From an uncultured Clostridia bacterium (lineage in GTDB: Bacteria; Bacillota; Clostridia; Peptostreptococcales; Anaerovoracaceae): a stretch of 35,902 nucleotides of DNA. The first letter of the stretch is position 1. Each line of letters begins with the position of its first letter. Shown piece after piece: positions 15,609 through 24,354 of this stretch. The notes below the pieces were generated by a model. The model saw only the letters and a list, made by a program, of their open reading frames with translations, was not told the origin of the DNA and made no database searches. A program made the translations under genes and the position numbers. The DNA lies in assembly GCA_934233735.1 (NCBI GenBank), contig CAKQGQ010000022.1, forward strand, positions 1-35,902, given 5' to 3'.

Positions 15609-16688
15609 ATGACGATGAAACAAGAACACAGCAGTGTGAACAGCACCGGACAAAGAGAGGGCTTTCACACGGAACTGCATAGACGGCGGATGCGGTGCAC
15701 TCTGGTCTTCCTGCTGCTGGCAGGGGCCTTTGCGGTAATCACGGTGCTGAACATCAATACCGGCAGCGTGCATCTGTCCGCAGGCGAAATCGCCAAAGCA
15801 ATTTTTACCAAAGAAGGGAGCAAGACGGCTCTGGATATCATCTGGAAGATCAGACTGCCGCGAATCCTGATGGCAGCGATTCTGGGCGGGGCATTGTCTC
15901 TTTCCGGCTTCATGCTGCAGACCTTCTTTGAGAACCCCATTGCCGGTCCTTATGTACTGGGGATTTCCTCCGGTGCCAAGATGGTGGTAGCACTGGTGAT
16001 GATCTTCTATCTGAACCAGGCAAAGAGCTTATCGTCCTACGCGTTGATTTTGGCGGCCTTTATTGGCTCGCTGATCGCAACCGTATTTATTCTTCTTGTA
16101 TCGAAAAAAATCCGCAACATGGCGGCGCTTTTGGTAGCCGGCATTATGATCGGCTATATCTGTTCGGCAGTGACCGATTTTGTGGTGACCTTTGCCAGCG
16201 ATTCCGATATCGTAAACCTGCATAACTGGTCGCTGGGCAGTTTTTCCGGCATGAGCTGGAGCAACGTATCGGTCGGTGCAATCGTGGTTGGCATTGCCTT
16301 TTTTGCAACGGTGTGCATGTCCAAACCAATCGGGGCATTTCAGTTGGGAGAATCCTATGCACAGAGCATGGGCGTGAATATCAAAGTGTTCCGTGCCTTG
16401 CTGATCTTGCTTTCCAGCCTGCTTTCGGCTTGTGTGACCGCCTTTGCCGGACCGATTTCTTTCGTCGGCATTGCGGTGCCGTTCATCGCTAAAGCCTGTC
16501 TGGGAACATCCAAGCCGCTGGTGCTCATTCCGGGATGTTTCCTGTGCGGATCGGTGTTCTGCATGATCTGCGATCTGATTGCCAGAACAGCCTTCGCCCC
16601 GGTGGAATTAAGCATCAGCACCGTGACTTCTATTTTTGGAGCACCGGTGGTAATCTACATGATGATTAGAAAGCGCAGCAGAGTATAA
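15609..16688 (+). CDS. FecCD/BtuC-family ABC transporter permease
   Basis: An integral membrane protein of 359 residues with a cytoplasmic N-terminal stretch of about 30 residues and some ten hydrophobic segments. Family hallmarks include LPRILMAAILGGALSLSG, the NPIAGPYVLGISSGA loop and the GPISFVGIAVPFIA segment that contacts the ATPase. It forms the channel for the binding protein's ligand. GGAG lies 6 bases upstream of the ATG, within the end of the preceding gene, and its stop shares one base with the ATG of the ATPase gene. Family members move ferric siderophores, haem or cobalamin, so the family alone does not decide the substrate. Confidence 0.92.
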   Translation: MTMKQEHSSVNSTGQREGFHTELHRRRMRCTLVFLLLAGAFAVITVLNINTGSVHLSAGEIAKAIFTKEGSKTALDIIWKIRLPRILMAAILGGALSLSGFMLQTFFENPIAGPYVLGISSGAKMVVALVMIFYLNQAKSLSSYALILAAFIGSLIATVFILLVSKKIRNMAALLVAGIMIGYICSAVTDFVVTFASDSDIVNLHNWSLGSFSGMSWSNVSVGAIVVGIAFFATVCMSKPIGAFQLGESYAQSMGVNIKVFRALLILLSSLLSACVTAFAGPISFVGIAVPFIAKACLGTSKPLVLIPGCFLCGSVFCMICDLIARTAFAPVELSISTVTSIFGAPVVIYMMIRKRSRV

Positions 16689-17785
16689 TGGAAAAGTATT
16701 TTAGTTTCGATCGGCTTTCCGTCGGCTACAAGGGAAAGCCACTGATTCGCGATATTTGTTTAGATATAAAAAAGGGAGAAATCGTGACATTGATCGGTCC
16801 CAACGGTGCCGGCAAGTCTACCATCCTCAAAAGCATCACCCGGCAGCTGGAGCGCATCGGCGGCAGTGTGGTCCTGGATGGAACAGATATTCAGGCCATG
16901 TCCTATAAAAGTCTGGCTTCCCGCATGGCGGTGGTGCTGACCGACCGGATCAAGGCGGAAATGATGACCTGTCACGATATTGTAGCCAGCGGGCGGTATC
17001 CTTATACCGGCAGGCTGGGAATTTTGACCGCCGCAGACGAACAGAAGGTAGAAGAAGCCCTGAAAATGGTACATGCCGAAGATTTGGGCATGAGAGATTT
17101 CGCCAATATCAGTGACGGACAGCGGCAGCGGGTTCTCCTTGCCAGAGCCATCTGTCAGGAACCGGATGTGATGATTCTTGACGAGCCGACCTCCTTTCTG
17201 GATGTGAAATATAAGCTGGAGCTTCTGGCGATTCTGCGGCAGATGGCCAAGGAAAAGGGTATCACCGTCATCATGTCCCTGCATGAGATTGATCTGGCAG
17301 AAAAGATTTCCGATAAGATCATCTGCGTCAGCGGAGAAACCATTTTTGCCTATGGCACGCCGGAAATGATTTTCAAGGAAGAGACGATCCGCAGCCTTTA
17401 CCATATTGACAACGGCTATTTTGACCCGGTGTTCGGCAGCATCGAACTGCCGCGGCCGGAGGGAAAGCCACAGGTTTTCGTTCTTTCGGCAGGTGGAAGC
17501 GGCATTGAAGTGTACCGCAGACTGCAAAAGGAAAATATTCCATTCATTGCCGGCATTCTGTATCCGGGTGATATCGATTATCAGCTGGCACGAATGCTGG
17601 CCATGGAAGTGATCACTGAAAAACCATACTGCAGGATGACAGAGGAAACGTATGCATGGGCGGCAGAACGGATGCAGAACTGTGAAAAAGTTATCTTTGC
17701 GGGGGCAGAAGCCGGGGAGATGAACCGGGCACTTTTCAGGCTGAAAGAAGAAGCAGAGAAGGCAGGAAAACTGATTGAGTACTAA
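16688..17785 (+). CDS. ABC transporter ATP-binding protein with C-terminal extension
   Basis: A protein of 365 residues. Residues 1-255 are a FecE/BtuD-like ATPase with Walker A GPNGAGKST (37-45), signature ISDGQRQRV, Walker B VMILDEPTSFLD and switch histidine SLHEIDLA. The signature has SDGQ in place of the usual SGGQ; from memory this variant recurs in clostridial importers of this type. Residues about 256-365 form an added domain not present in simple FecE proteins (QVFVLSAGGSGIEVYRRL, GILYPGDIDYQLARML, KVIFAGAEAG). Its strand-helix pattern looks Rossmann-like and it may sense a ligand. The start codon shares a base with the permease stop, and the 3' end overlaps the cbiD start. Confidence 0.9.
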   Translation: MEKYFSFDRLSVGYKGKPLIRDICLDIKKGEIVTLIGPNGAGKSTILKSITRQLERIGGSVVLDGTDIQAMSYKSLASRMAVVLTDRIKAEMMTCHDIVASGRYPYTGRLGILTAADEQKVEEALKMVHAEDLGMRDFANISDGQRQRVLLARAICQEPDVMILDEPTSFLDVKYKLELLAILRQMAKEKGITVIMSLHEIDLAEKISDKIICVSGETIFAYGTPEMIFKEETIRSLYHIDNGYFDPVFGSIELPRPEGKPQVFVLSAGGSGIEVYRRLQKENIPFIAGILYPGDIDYQLARMLAMEVITEKPYCRMTEETYAWAAERMQNCEKVIFAGAEAGEMNRALFRLKEEAEKAGKLIEY

Positions 17786-18938
17786 ACATCTGACAGGGAT
17801 TGAATCCCATTACATCATCAAAAATAACAAGAAGATGCAGTTCGGCTATACGACAGGAACCTGTGCGGCGGCGGCATCCAAGGCGGCGGCACAGATGCTC
17901 CTCACCGGAGAAAAAACAGATTTCGTGATCTTGATGACACCCAAGGGCATTACCCTCAATCTGGAGGTCGTCGATCCGGTCATGTCTCCTGATTTTGTGT
18001 CATGTGCGATTGTCAAGGATGCAGGGGATGATCCCGATGTGACTCATGGCATTAAAGTTTATGCCAAGGTCGAAAAAACGGAATCCGGTTTTACCATTGC
18101 CGGTGGCGAAGGCGTTGGCAGTGTGACTCGTCCGGGACTGGAACAGCCGGTGGGTGAGGCAGCAATCAATCGTGTGCCGCGTCAGATGATTACCGAGGCA
18201 TTGCAGGAAATGGCAGAAGCATGTGCTTACCAAGGAGGTCTTCGTGCAACGATTTCTGTGCCGGAAGGTGTGGAACGTGCCAAGAAGACGTTCAATCCAC
18301 TGCTTGGCATCGAAGGCGGGATTTCTATTTTAGGAACCTCCGGCATCGTGGAACCGATGAGTGAAACGGCACTGCTGAATAGTTTAAGAATAGAGATGAA
18401 ACAACAGCTTGCCATGGGGCGTACTTATCTGGTCGTGACTTTGGGCAACTACGGAAAACATTATCTGGATGAACAGGAATTTATGCCCATACATGATTCC
18501 ATCAAATGCAGCAACTATATCGGCGAAGTCATCGATATGGCTGTGAACCTGGGAGCTAAGGGGCTGTTGTTCATTGCTCATATCGGCAAGTTTGTAAAGG
18601 TTGCCGGTGGGATTATGAATACCCACTCTCAAAGTGCAGATGCCAGAAGTGAAATCATGGCTTCTGCAGCGCTCAGGGCTGGCATTGAACGAGATGGCGC
18701 CATGCAGATCCTAAATACGGTTACGACGGCTGAAGCCATTGAAATCATTGAAGAAGCAGGACTTTTGAAAGAGACCATGCAGGTTCTGACAGATAAAATA
18801 TCTTTTTATCTGCAGCATCGATGCTATGGAGCGATTGAAACCGAGGCGATGATCTTTTCCAATGAGAAAGGTTATCTGGGAGAAACGGCAGGATTCCGGG
18901 CAATGCTGCATAAAGTAGAAGAGGAAACAACCATATGA
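17775..18938 (+). CDS. cbiD: Cobalt-precorrin-5B C1-methyltransferase
   Basis: A protein of 387 residues. The signature GYTTGTCAAAASKAA near the N-terminus and GEGVGSVTRPGL identify CbiD, which methylates C1 of the contracting corrin ring in the cobalt-early pathway. The likely start is TTG at 17775 with AGGAAAA upstream. It overlaps the ATPase gene by 11 bases, and no in-frame ATG exists before the conserved region. The 3' end overlaps cbiL by 4 bases (ATGA). Its presence, with cbiG and cbiK, shows the anaerobic route. Confidence 0.95.
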   Translation: MSTKHLTGIESHYIIKNNKKMQFGYTTGTCAAAASKAAAQMLLTGEKTDFVILMTPKGITLNLEVVDPVMSPDFVSCAIVKDAGDDPDVTHGIKVYAKVEKTESGFTIAGGEGVGSVTRPGLEQPVGEAAINRVPRQMITEALQEMAEACAYQGGLRATISVPEGVERAKKTFNPLLGIEGGISILGTSGIVEPMSETALLNSLRIEMKQQLAMGRTYLVVTLGNYGKHYLDEQEFMPIHDSIKCSNYIGEVIDMAVNLGAKGLLFIAHIGKFVKVAGGIMNTHSQSADARSEIMASAALRAGIERDGAMQILNTVTTAEAIEIIEEAGLLKETMQVLTDKISFYLQHRCYGAIETEAMIFSNEKGYLGETAGFRAMLHKVEEETTI

Positions 18939-19648
18939 AACAAAGAGGAAAACTGTACGGCGTTGGAGTCGGGCCCGGAGATCCGGAACTGATGACCGTG
19001 AAAGCGATACGAACCATAGAACGCAGTGATGTTATCGTTGTGCCGGGTAAAAAAGCGGAGGATTCCGTCGCGTACCGGATTGCTGCCGGTATTTGCAAAA
19101 AACTTGCGGATAAGCGGCTGGAAGCAATAGAGATGCCTATGGTCAAAGACGAGGCGGTATTGAAAGAAGGACACCGGGCAGCGGCGGAGAAAATCGAAGC
19201 GATGCTGGATGCGGGGCTGACTGTCAGCTTTTTGAATCTGGGTGATGTGACGGTGTATGCGACCTATATGTATGTGCATCAGATCGTAGAAACGGACGGT
19301 TATGACACGGAAATCATCAATGGAATCACCTCGTTTACGGCAGCCGCGGCAAGGCTGAATACGGATCTGGTGGAAAAGGCACAGCCGTTACATGTGATTC
19401 CGTCCAGCTATCGCAAGGATACGGTGGACGCGCTTTTGGCACTGCCGGGAACCAAAATTCTGATGAAGTCCGGCAAAGAAATGGCAAACATCCGGGATGC
19501 GGTCCTCGCCAGCGGGCAGGAGGCTGTCATGGTAGAACGCTGCGGCATGCCGGGCGAAAAAATCTATCGGGATCCGGCGGAGATTCCGGACGATGCGTCC
19601 TACTATTCCGTCATCATTGTCAAAGAAAAGCAGGAGGAACAAGCATGA
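18935..19648 (+). CDS. cbiL: Cobalt-precorrin-2 C20-methyltransferase
   Basis: A protein of 237 residues of the tetrapyrrole methylase family. The SAM-binding loop GVGVGPGDPELMTVKA is at the N-terminus, followed by NLGDVTVYATYMYV and NGITSFTAAAARLN. CbiL adds the C20 methyl to cobalt-factor II/precorrin-2, the first ring-committed step after metal insertion. It is assigned CbiL rather than another methylase by the GDPELMTVKA opening and the RCGMPGEKIY-type end. The start is coupled to cbiD (ATGA); its own stop overlaps the cbiF ATG by 4 bases. Confidence 0.92.
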   Translation: MKQRGKLYGVGVGPGDPELMTVKAIRTIERSDVIVVPGKKAEDSVAYRIAAGICKKLADKRLEAIEMPMVKDEAVLKEGHRAAAEKIEAMLDAGLTVSFLNLGDVTVYATYMYVHQIVETDGYDTEIINGITSFTAAAARLNTDLVEKAQPLHVIPSSYRKDTVDALLALPGTKILMKSGKEMANIRDAVLASGQEAVMVERCGMPGEKIYRDPAEIPDDASYYSVIIVKEKQEEQA

Positions 19649-20409
19649 AAACCATTCATTTTGTGGGGGCGGGCAGCGGTGCTGCGGACCTGATTACTCT
19701 GAGAGGAAAAAAATATTTAGAGGAAGCCGATACCATCATTTACGCAGGCTCTCTCGTCAATCCACAGCTGCTGGATTATGCGAAAGCCGGATGCAGCATC
19801 TACAACAGTGCGAAAATGACATTAGAAGAAGTATTGGAAGTCATGCTGCGGGATGTAAGAGCGGACAAGCAGGTTGTTCGTCTGCATACGGGCGACCCCT
19901 GCCTGTATGGAGCCATTCGTGAGCAGATGGATGTGCTGGATGAAGAACAGATTCCTTATGATTATTGTCCGGGTGTCAGCTCTTTCTGCGGTGCAGCTTC
20001 CGCACTAAATCTGGAATATACGCTGCCGGAAATTTCACAAAGTGTGATCATTACCCGTATGGCAGGAAGAACGCCGGTACCTGAAAAAGAGAGTATTGAA
20101 TCTTTTGCAGCGCATCATGCGACCATGGTGGTATTCCTCAGCACCGGGCTTTTGGAAGAACTGTCACGGCGTCTGATCGATGGTGGCTACAGTGCTGATA
20201 CACCGGCAGCTATCGTTTATAAAGCGACCTGGGAGGACGAAAAATCCTTCGTATGCACCGTGGGAACGCTGGCAGAAACTGCGAAGAAAAACAATATTAC
20301 CAAGACTGCTCTTATGATCATCGGCGATGTGGTAAACTGCAGTCACTATGACCGCTCCAAACTTTACGATCCGGGCTTTACGACCGAGTTTCGGGAAGCG
20401 AGCAAATAG
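19645..20409 (+). CDS. cbiF: Cobalt-precorrin-4 C11-methyltransferase
   Basis: A protein of 254 residues. FVGAGSGAADLITLRGKKY opens the SAM-binding domain, and IIYAGSLVNPQLLDYA, RLHTGDPCLYGAIREQ and CPGVSSFCGAASALN are characteristic of CbiF/CobM. It methylates C11. SD AGGAGG lies upstream within cbiL, so the 4-base overlap is efficiently translated. The product is passed to CbiG. Confidence 0.95.
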   Translation: MKTIHFVGAGSGAADLITLRGKKYLEEADTIIYAGSLVNPQLLDYAKAGCSIYNSAKMTLEEVLEVMLRDVRADKQVVRLHTGDPCLYGAIREQMDVLDEEQIPYDYCPGVSSFCGAASALNLEYTLPEISQSVIITRMAGRTPVPEKESIESFAAHHATMVVFLSTGLLEELSRRLIDGGYSADTPAAIVYKATWEDEKSFVCTVGTLAETAKKNNITKTALMIIGDVVNCSHYDRSKLYDPGFTTEFREASK

Positions 20410-20416
20410 GAAAACC

Positions 20417-21577
20417 ATGAAAAGAACATCGATATTATGTTTCAGTCCGCCGGGCAGAGAAACGGCACTCAGACTGAAGGAATATTTCAAAACAGCATAT
20501 CCGGATTGGACGGTCCGGGTCTTTGCCAAAGGGCGGTTTGCTTTAGAATCGGCAGCCGGCGAAAGAGAAGTTTTGTTTGATTGGGCATCGGTATCGGCTG
20601 AGGAAAGGGACATCCTTTCTGTTACAGAGCCGCTGGCTGACTGGGCAAAGAAACACTTTATGCAGGATGAATGCCTGATTTTTGTAGGATCGGCAGGCAT
20701 TGCCGTGCGCACCATCGGGCCTCTTGCCGTCAGTAAAAAAACAGATCCCGCCGTGCTTGTCGTGGACGATCAGCTGCAATATGTGATTCCGATTCTGTCA
20801 GGACATCTGGGCGGTGCTAACGAAATAGCCGGCCGGCTGGCAGATCTGGCAGAGGCGGAAGCAGTGCTGACTACAGCCACCGACGTGCATCAAAAGCTGG
20901 CGCCGGATGTTTTCGCCCGGAAGAACGGGCTAAGAATCATGGACTTTACAGCGGCGAAATTGGTTGCCGCGGCACTGGTGCGAGGAGAAACCATTACGAT
21001 CTATACCGATGCTGAGGTGAAAGGCCGGGTGTCTGACGAAGTCCGTCTGAAACGACTGGACGACTTTACAGATTATCCGGGCGGCGGGGCTATCCTCATT
21101 TCCGCAAGAAAGCCGATACTTACAGAAAAGCCGGAGGTTTTGTGGCTGGTGCCGCAGACGGTGTATCTGGGCATCGGACTGAAAGCCGGAAAATCGGAGG
21201 AAGCCGTGGCACAGGCTGTCGATGTTTGTCTGGAGCAGGCATGCGTAGATCCGGCAGCTCTGGCAGGGATCACCTCCATTGATATCAAAAGCCGGGAAGC
21301 GGGTCTGCTCAAGTTTGCAGAAAGGATGCATCTGCCGCTCCGATTTTATACGGCGGAGGAACTCAATCAAGCCGAGGGCAAATTCACGGAGTCGGCATTT
21401 GTCAGGCAGATCACCGGTACGGACAACGTTTGTGAACGCAGTGCCATGCTGGCAGCCATGACAGCCGGAGATTTTACGGAAGCAGGCGGCAGCTGCATGC
21501 TGCTGCAGGCAAAGACCGCCTTGAACGGTGTAACTGCCGCACTGGCGATGAAGAAAGGAACGATTCGATTTGAATAA
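20417..21577 (+). CDS. cbiG: Cobalt-precorrin-5A hydrolase
   Basis: A protein of 386 residues. The N-terminal CbiG part has FVGSAGIAVRTIGP and the central ILSGHLGGANEIA motif; the C-terminal part has LGIGLKAGKSEE, SIDIKSREAGL and a GTDNVCERSAMLAA end. CbiG opens the delta-lactone and releases acetaldehyde, a step specific to the anaerobic pathway. The ATG at 20417 was chosen because TAGGAAAA precedes it; the frame is open 5' into cbiF, but that part is not CbiG-like. It is not fused to a methylase, unlike some relatives. Confidence 0.94.
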   Translation: MKRTSILCFSPPGRETALRLKEYFKTAYPDWTVRVFAKGRFALESAAGEREVLFDWASVSAEERDILSVTEPLADWAKKHFMQDECLIFVGSAGIAVRTIGPLAVSKKTDPAVLVVDDQLQYVIPILSGHLGGANEIAGRLADLAEAEAVLTTATDVHQKLAPDVFARKNGLRIMDFTAAKLVAAALVRGETITIYTDAEVKGRVSDEVRLKRLDDFTDYPGGGAILISARKPILTEKPEVLWLVPQTVYLGIGLKAGKSEEAVAQAVDVCLEQACVDPAALAGITSIDIKSREAGLLKFAERMHLPLRFYTAEELNQAEGKFTESAFVRQITGTDNVCERSAMLAAMTAGDFTEAGGSCMLLQAKTALNGVTAALAMKKGTIRFE

Positions 21578-22301
21578 GATATATGTAGTCGGCATTGGGC
21601 CGGGCGCTTACGAAAAAATGACCATTGAAGCTTGTGAGACACTCAAAAACTGTGATGTCATCATTGGCTATACGGTCTATGTGGATTTGGTCAAAGACCA
21701 TTTTCCCGGGAAAACTTTCCTGACCACACCGATGCGTAAAGAAAAAGAACGCTGCGTGATGGCTTTTGAAGAAGCAGCAAAGAACCGGACGGTCGCTATG
21801 ATCTGTTCCGGCGATGCCGGTGTATACGGCATGGCCGGATTGATCTATGAAGTGGGAAAAGATTATCCGGAGACGGAAATTACCGTGGTTCCGGGAGTAA
21901 CAGCCGCAATCAGCGGGGCAGCATGCCTCGGTGCACCACTCATCCACGACTTCTGCCTGATCAGCCTCAGTGACTTACTGACACCATGGGAGCTGATCGA
22001 AGAACGTCTGCGCAGTGCAGGCAAAGGGGACTTTGTTGTCTGCCTTTATAATCCATCCAGTGTGAAACGAGCTGATTATTTGGCTAAGGCCTGTGACATT
22101 CTGATGGAACATAAACCGAAGAAAACCATATGCGGGATTGTTAACAATATCGGCAGAGAAGGCGAGCATATGCAGGTCATGACGCTTTCAGAGCTGCGAG
22201 ATACGAAGGTTGATATGTTTACCACCGTATTTATCGGAAATACCCGGACCAAAGTCTTAAACGGCAAAATGGTCACACCGAGAGGTTATAAAGATGTGTA
22301 G
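21570..22301 (+). CDS. cbiH: Cobalt-precorrin-3B C17-methyltransferase
   Basis: A protein of 243 residues. VGIGPGAYEKMTIEA, DVIIGYTVYVDLV, SGDAGVYGMAGLIYE and LCLYNPSSVKR-like segments identify CbiH/CobJ, which methylates C17 and contracts the ring. The start is TTG at 21570 with AAAGGAA upstream, overlapping cbiG by 8 bases. No better ATG exists before the conserved first strand. Confidence 0.94.
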   Translation: MNKIYVVGIGPGAYEKMTIEACETLKNCDVIIGYTVYVDLVKDHFPGKTFLTTPMRKEKERCVMAFEEAAKNRTVAMICSGDAGVYGMAGLIYEVGKDYPETEITVVPGVTAAISGAACLGAPLIHDFCLISLSDLLTPWELIEERLRSAGKGDFVVCLYNPSSVKRADYLAKACDILMEHKPKKTICGIVNNIGREGEHMQVMTLSELRDTKVDMFTTVFIGNTRTKVLNGKMVTPRGYKDV

Positions 22302-24354
22302 AATCCTTTTATTCGGAGGAACGACCGAAGGCAGGCTGCTTTCGGAGTTTCTCGTCAGCAATCAAATCCCGTCCATTGTCTGTGCAGCAACAGCATACGG
22401 CGGCAGTCTCAGTGCGTCCTCAGAAGAAGTCCGCGTGCTGGCAGAGCGGCTGGATGCTGCGGAAATGGCAGCTCTGATGCAGACAGAGCAGCCGGAGCTG
22501 ATCATCGATGCAACCCATCCTTACGCGGCTGAGGCAACCGAGAATATCCAGCAGGCAGCGAGCGCGGCCGGTATTGAGTATCTGCGTGTTCTGAGGGAAA
22601 CGGAAGCGGTGGAGATGCAGGAAATGGTCTGCCTAAATTCCGTGGAAGCCGCGGCAGAATGGCTGGATGCCAGGGAAGGACAGATTCTGGTCACAACCGG
22701 CAGCAAGGAGCTCAAGGCTTATACGAAGATTCGAAACTGGCAGGAGCGGATTTTTGCCCGCGTTCTTTCTACGGAAGAGTCGATTCGTCACTGTGCAGCA
22801 CTGGGCTTTGAAGGCAGAAACCTGATCGCCATGCAGGGACCTTTTACGGAAGCATTGAACGAAGCCATGCTTCGTGCTTATGACATCCAATATTTAGTTA
22901 CCAAGGATACCGGCAGAAGCGGTGGCTTTGCAGAGAAAATCGAAGCCTGCCGGGCGTGCGGCTGCACACCGGTCATCATCGGCAGACCGCGCAAAGAAAA
23001 AGGTCTTTCTGTTACTGCCTGCAGGCAGCAGATGATCGACCGGCTGGGACTGCGGCCACCGGTCAAAGTTACGCTGATTGGCATTGGGCCGGGAAGAGAG
23101 GATGCTATGACCGAAGAAGGTATGAAGGCACTGCAGGAAGCGGATTTTGTCATCGGTTCCGGCAGAATGCTGGACTGCGTACGAGGAAAGAAACCGTTGC
23201 TGGATGCTTACTGCAGCGAGGAGATTGCCGGCTTTATTGACAGCCATCGCGGTTACGAACGGTTTGCGGTACTGCTTTCCGGGGACACCGGATTTTACAG
23301 CGGTGCGAAAAAGCTTTATCAGGCACTGACCAAACCGGATACGGAAGACAGCGTGCAGATTCTGACCGGTGTCTCCTCAATTTCCTATTTTGCAGCGAGA
23401 CTGGGTACTTCCTGGGATGATGCAGCTATCGCATCCAATCATGGAAGAAAGCAGGCACTCATTCCGCTGATTCGTGATCACGAAAAAGTCTTCTCCATTC
23501 TCGGAAAACCGGAAGATGCAGCCGAACTGGCACAGAAGCTGGTGGGCTATGGCATGGCAGAAGTAAAACTGTCGGTAGGCGAAAGACTTTCTTACGCGGA
23601 TGAAAAAATAACTGTGGGAGAAGCAAAAGAGTTTTGTGACTTCCGTCACGACCCGCTGAGCGTGCTTTTACTGGAAAATCCATTCATAGCGGATACAAAA
23701 ATCAATCCGCTGCACTGCCGCAGGGATGAGGAATTTTTAAGAGGGAAGGTGCCGATGACTAAGGAAGAGATCCGCGTGTTATCGGTGGATCGGCTCCACC
23801 TGACTGAAGAAGCAGTCTGCTATGACATCGGCGCGGGAACCGGATCAGTATCCATTGAAATGGCACTGCGAGCATCGAAGGGCAGGGTTTATGCGGTAGA
23901 ACGAAATCCGGAAGCTATCAAATTGTTACAGGACAATAGAAAAAAGTTCAAGACAGATAATCTGACTATCATAGAGGGGCTGGCACCGGGTGTCATGGAC
24001 AAGCTTCCACCGGCGACTCATATTTTTATCGGTGGTTCCGCCGGGAATATGGATGCTATCATTGAAGCAGCATTGGCAAAGCTTCCGAAAAATAGGAAAG
24101 CTGTATGCGAAAAGGAGACATCCGACCTTGTCAGCTGTGGAAGGTGTAAACCTGTGCAGATCCGTTTCGTGCTCAACTGCATTGCCATGGAATCGACAGC
24201 ACAAGCCCTTGCCTGTGCGAAAAAATACGGCAGGGAGGAACCGGAAGTGACGCAGATTTCGGTTGCCAGAGGACATGCTGCCGGCAGCTACACTATGATG
24301 AAAAGCGAAAATCCAATCACCATCATTTGTTTCGATGCGGAGGCATGCTTATGA
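22294..24354 (+). CDS. cbiJ-cbiE-cbiT: Trifunctional CbiJ-CbiE-CbiT: precorrin-6A reductase, C5/C15-methyltransferase and decarboxylase
   Basis: One uninterrupted 686-residue frame holds three enzymes. Residues 1-250 are CbiJ/CobK (LLFGGTTEGRLLSEF, IDATHPYAAEATEN, LVTTGSKELKAY, TKDTGRSGGF), which reduces the macrocycle. About 256-465 is CbiE (VTLIGIGPGREDAMTEEG, LLSGDTGFYSGAKKL), the C5 methylase. About 482-686 is CbiT (MTKEEIRVLSVDRL and the SAM motif DIGAGTGSVSIEMA), the C15 methylase/decarboxylase. CbiE-CbiT fusions are well known as CobL; adding CbiJ in front is less common. The ATG overlaps cbiH by 8 bases, and its TGA overlaps the cbiA ATG. Confidence 0.93.
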   Translation: MCRILLFGGTTEGRLLSEFLVSNQIPSIVCAATAYGGSLSASSEEVRVLAERLDAAEMAALMQTEQPELIIDATHPYAAEATENIQQAASAAGIEYLRVLRETEAVEMQEMVCLNSVEAAAEWLDAREGQILVTTGSKELKAYTKIRNWQERIFARVLSTEESIRHCAALGFEGRNLIAMQGPFTEALNEAMLRAYDIQYLVTKDTGRSGGFAEKIEACRACGCTPVIIGRPRKEKGLSVTACRQQMIDRLGLRPPVKVTLIGIGPGREDAMTEEGMKALQEADFVIGSGRMLDCVRGKKPLLDAYCSEEIAGFIDSHRGYERFAVLLSGDTGFYSGAKKLYQALTKPDTEDSVQILTGVSSISYFAARLGTSWDDAAIASNHGRKQALIPLIRDHEKVFSILGKPEDAAELAQKLVGYGMAEVKLSVGERLSYADEKITVGEAKEFCDFRHDPLSVLLLENPFIADTKINPLHCRRDEEFLRGKVPMTKEEIRVLSVDRLHLTEEAVCYDIGAGTGSVSIEMALRASKGRVYAVERNPEAIKLLQDNRKKFKTDNLTIIEGLAPGVMDKLPPATHIFIGGSAGNMDAIIEAALAKLPKNRKAVCEKETSDLVSCGRCKPVQIRFVLNCIAMESTAQALACAKKYGREEPEVTQISVARGHAAGSYTMMKSENPITIICFDAEACL

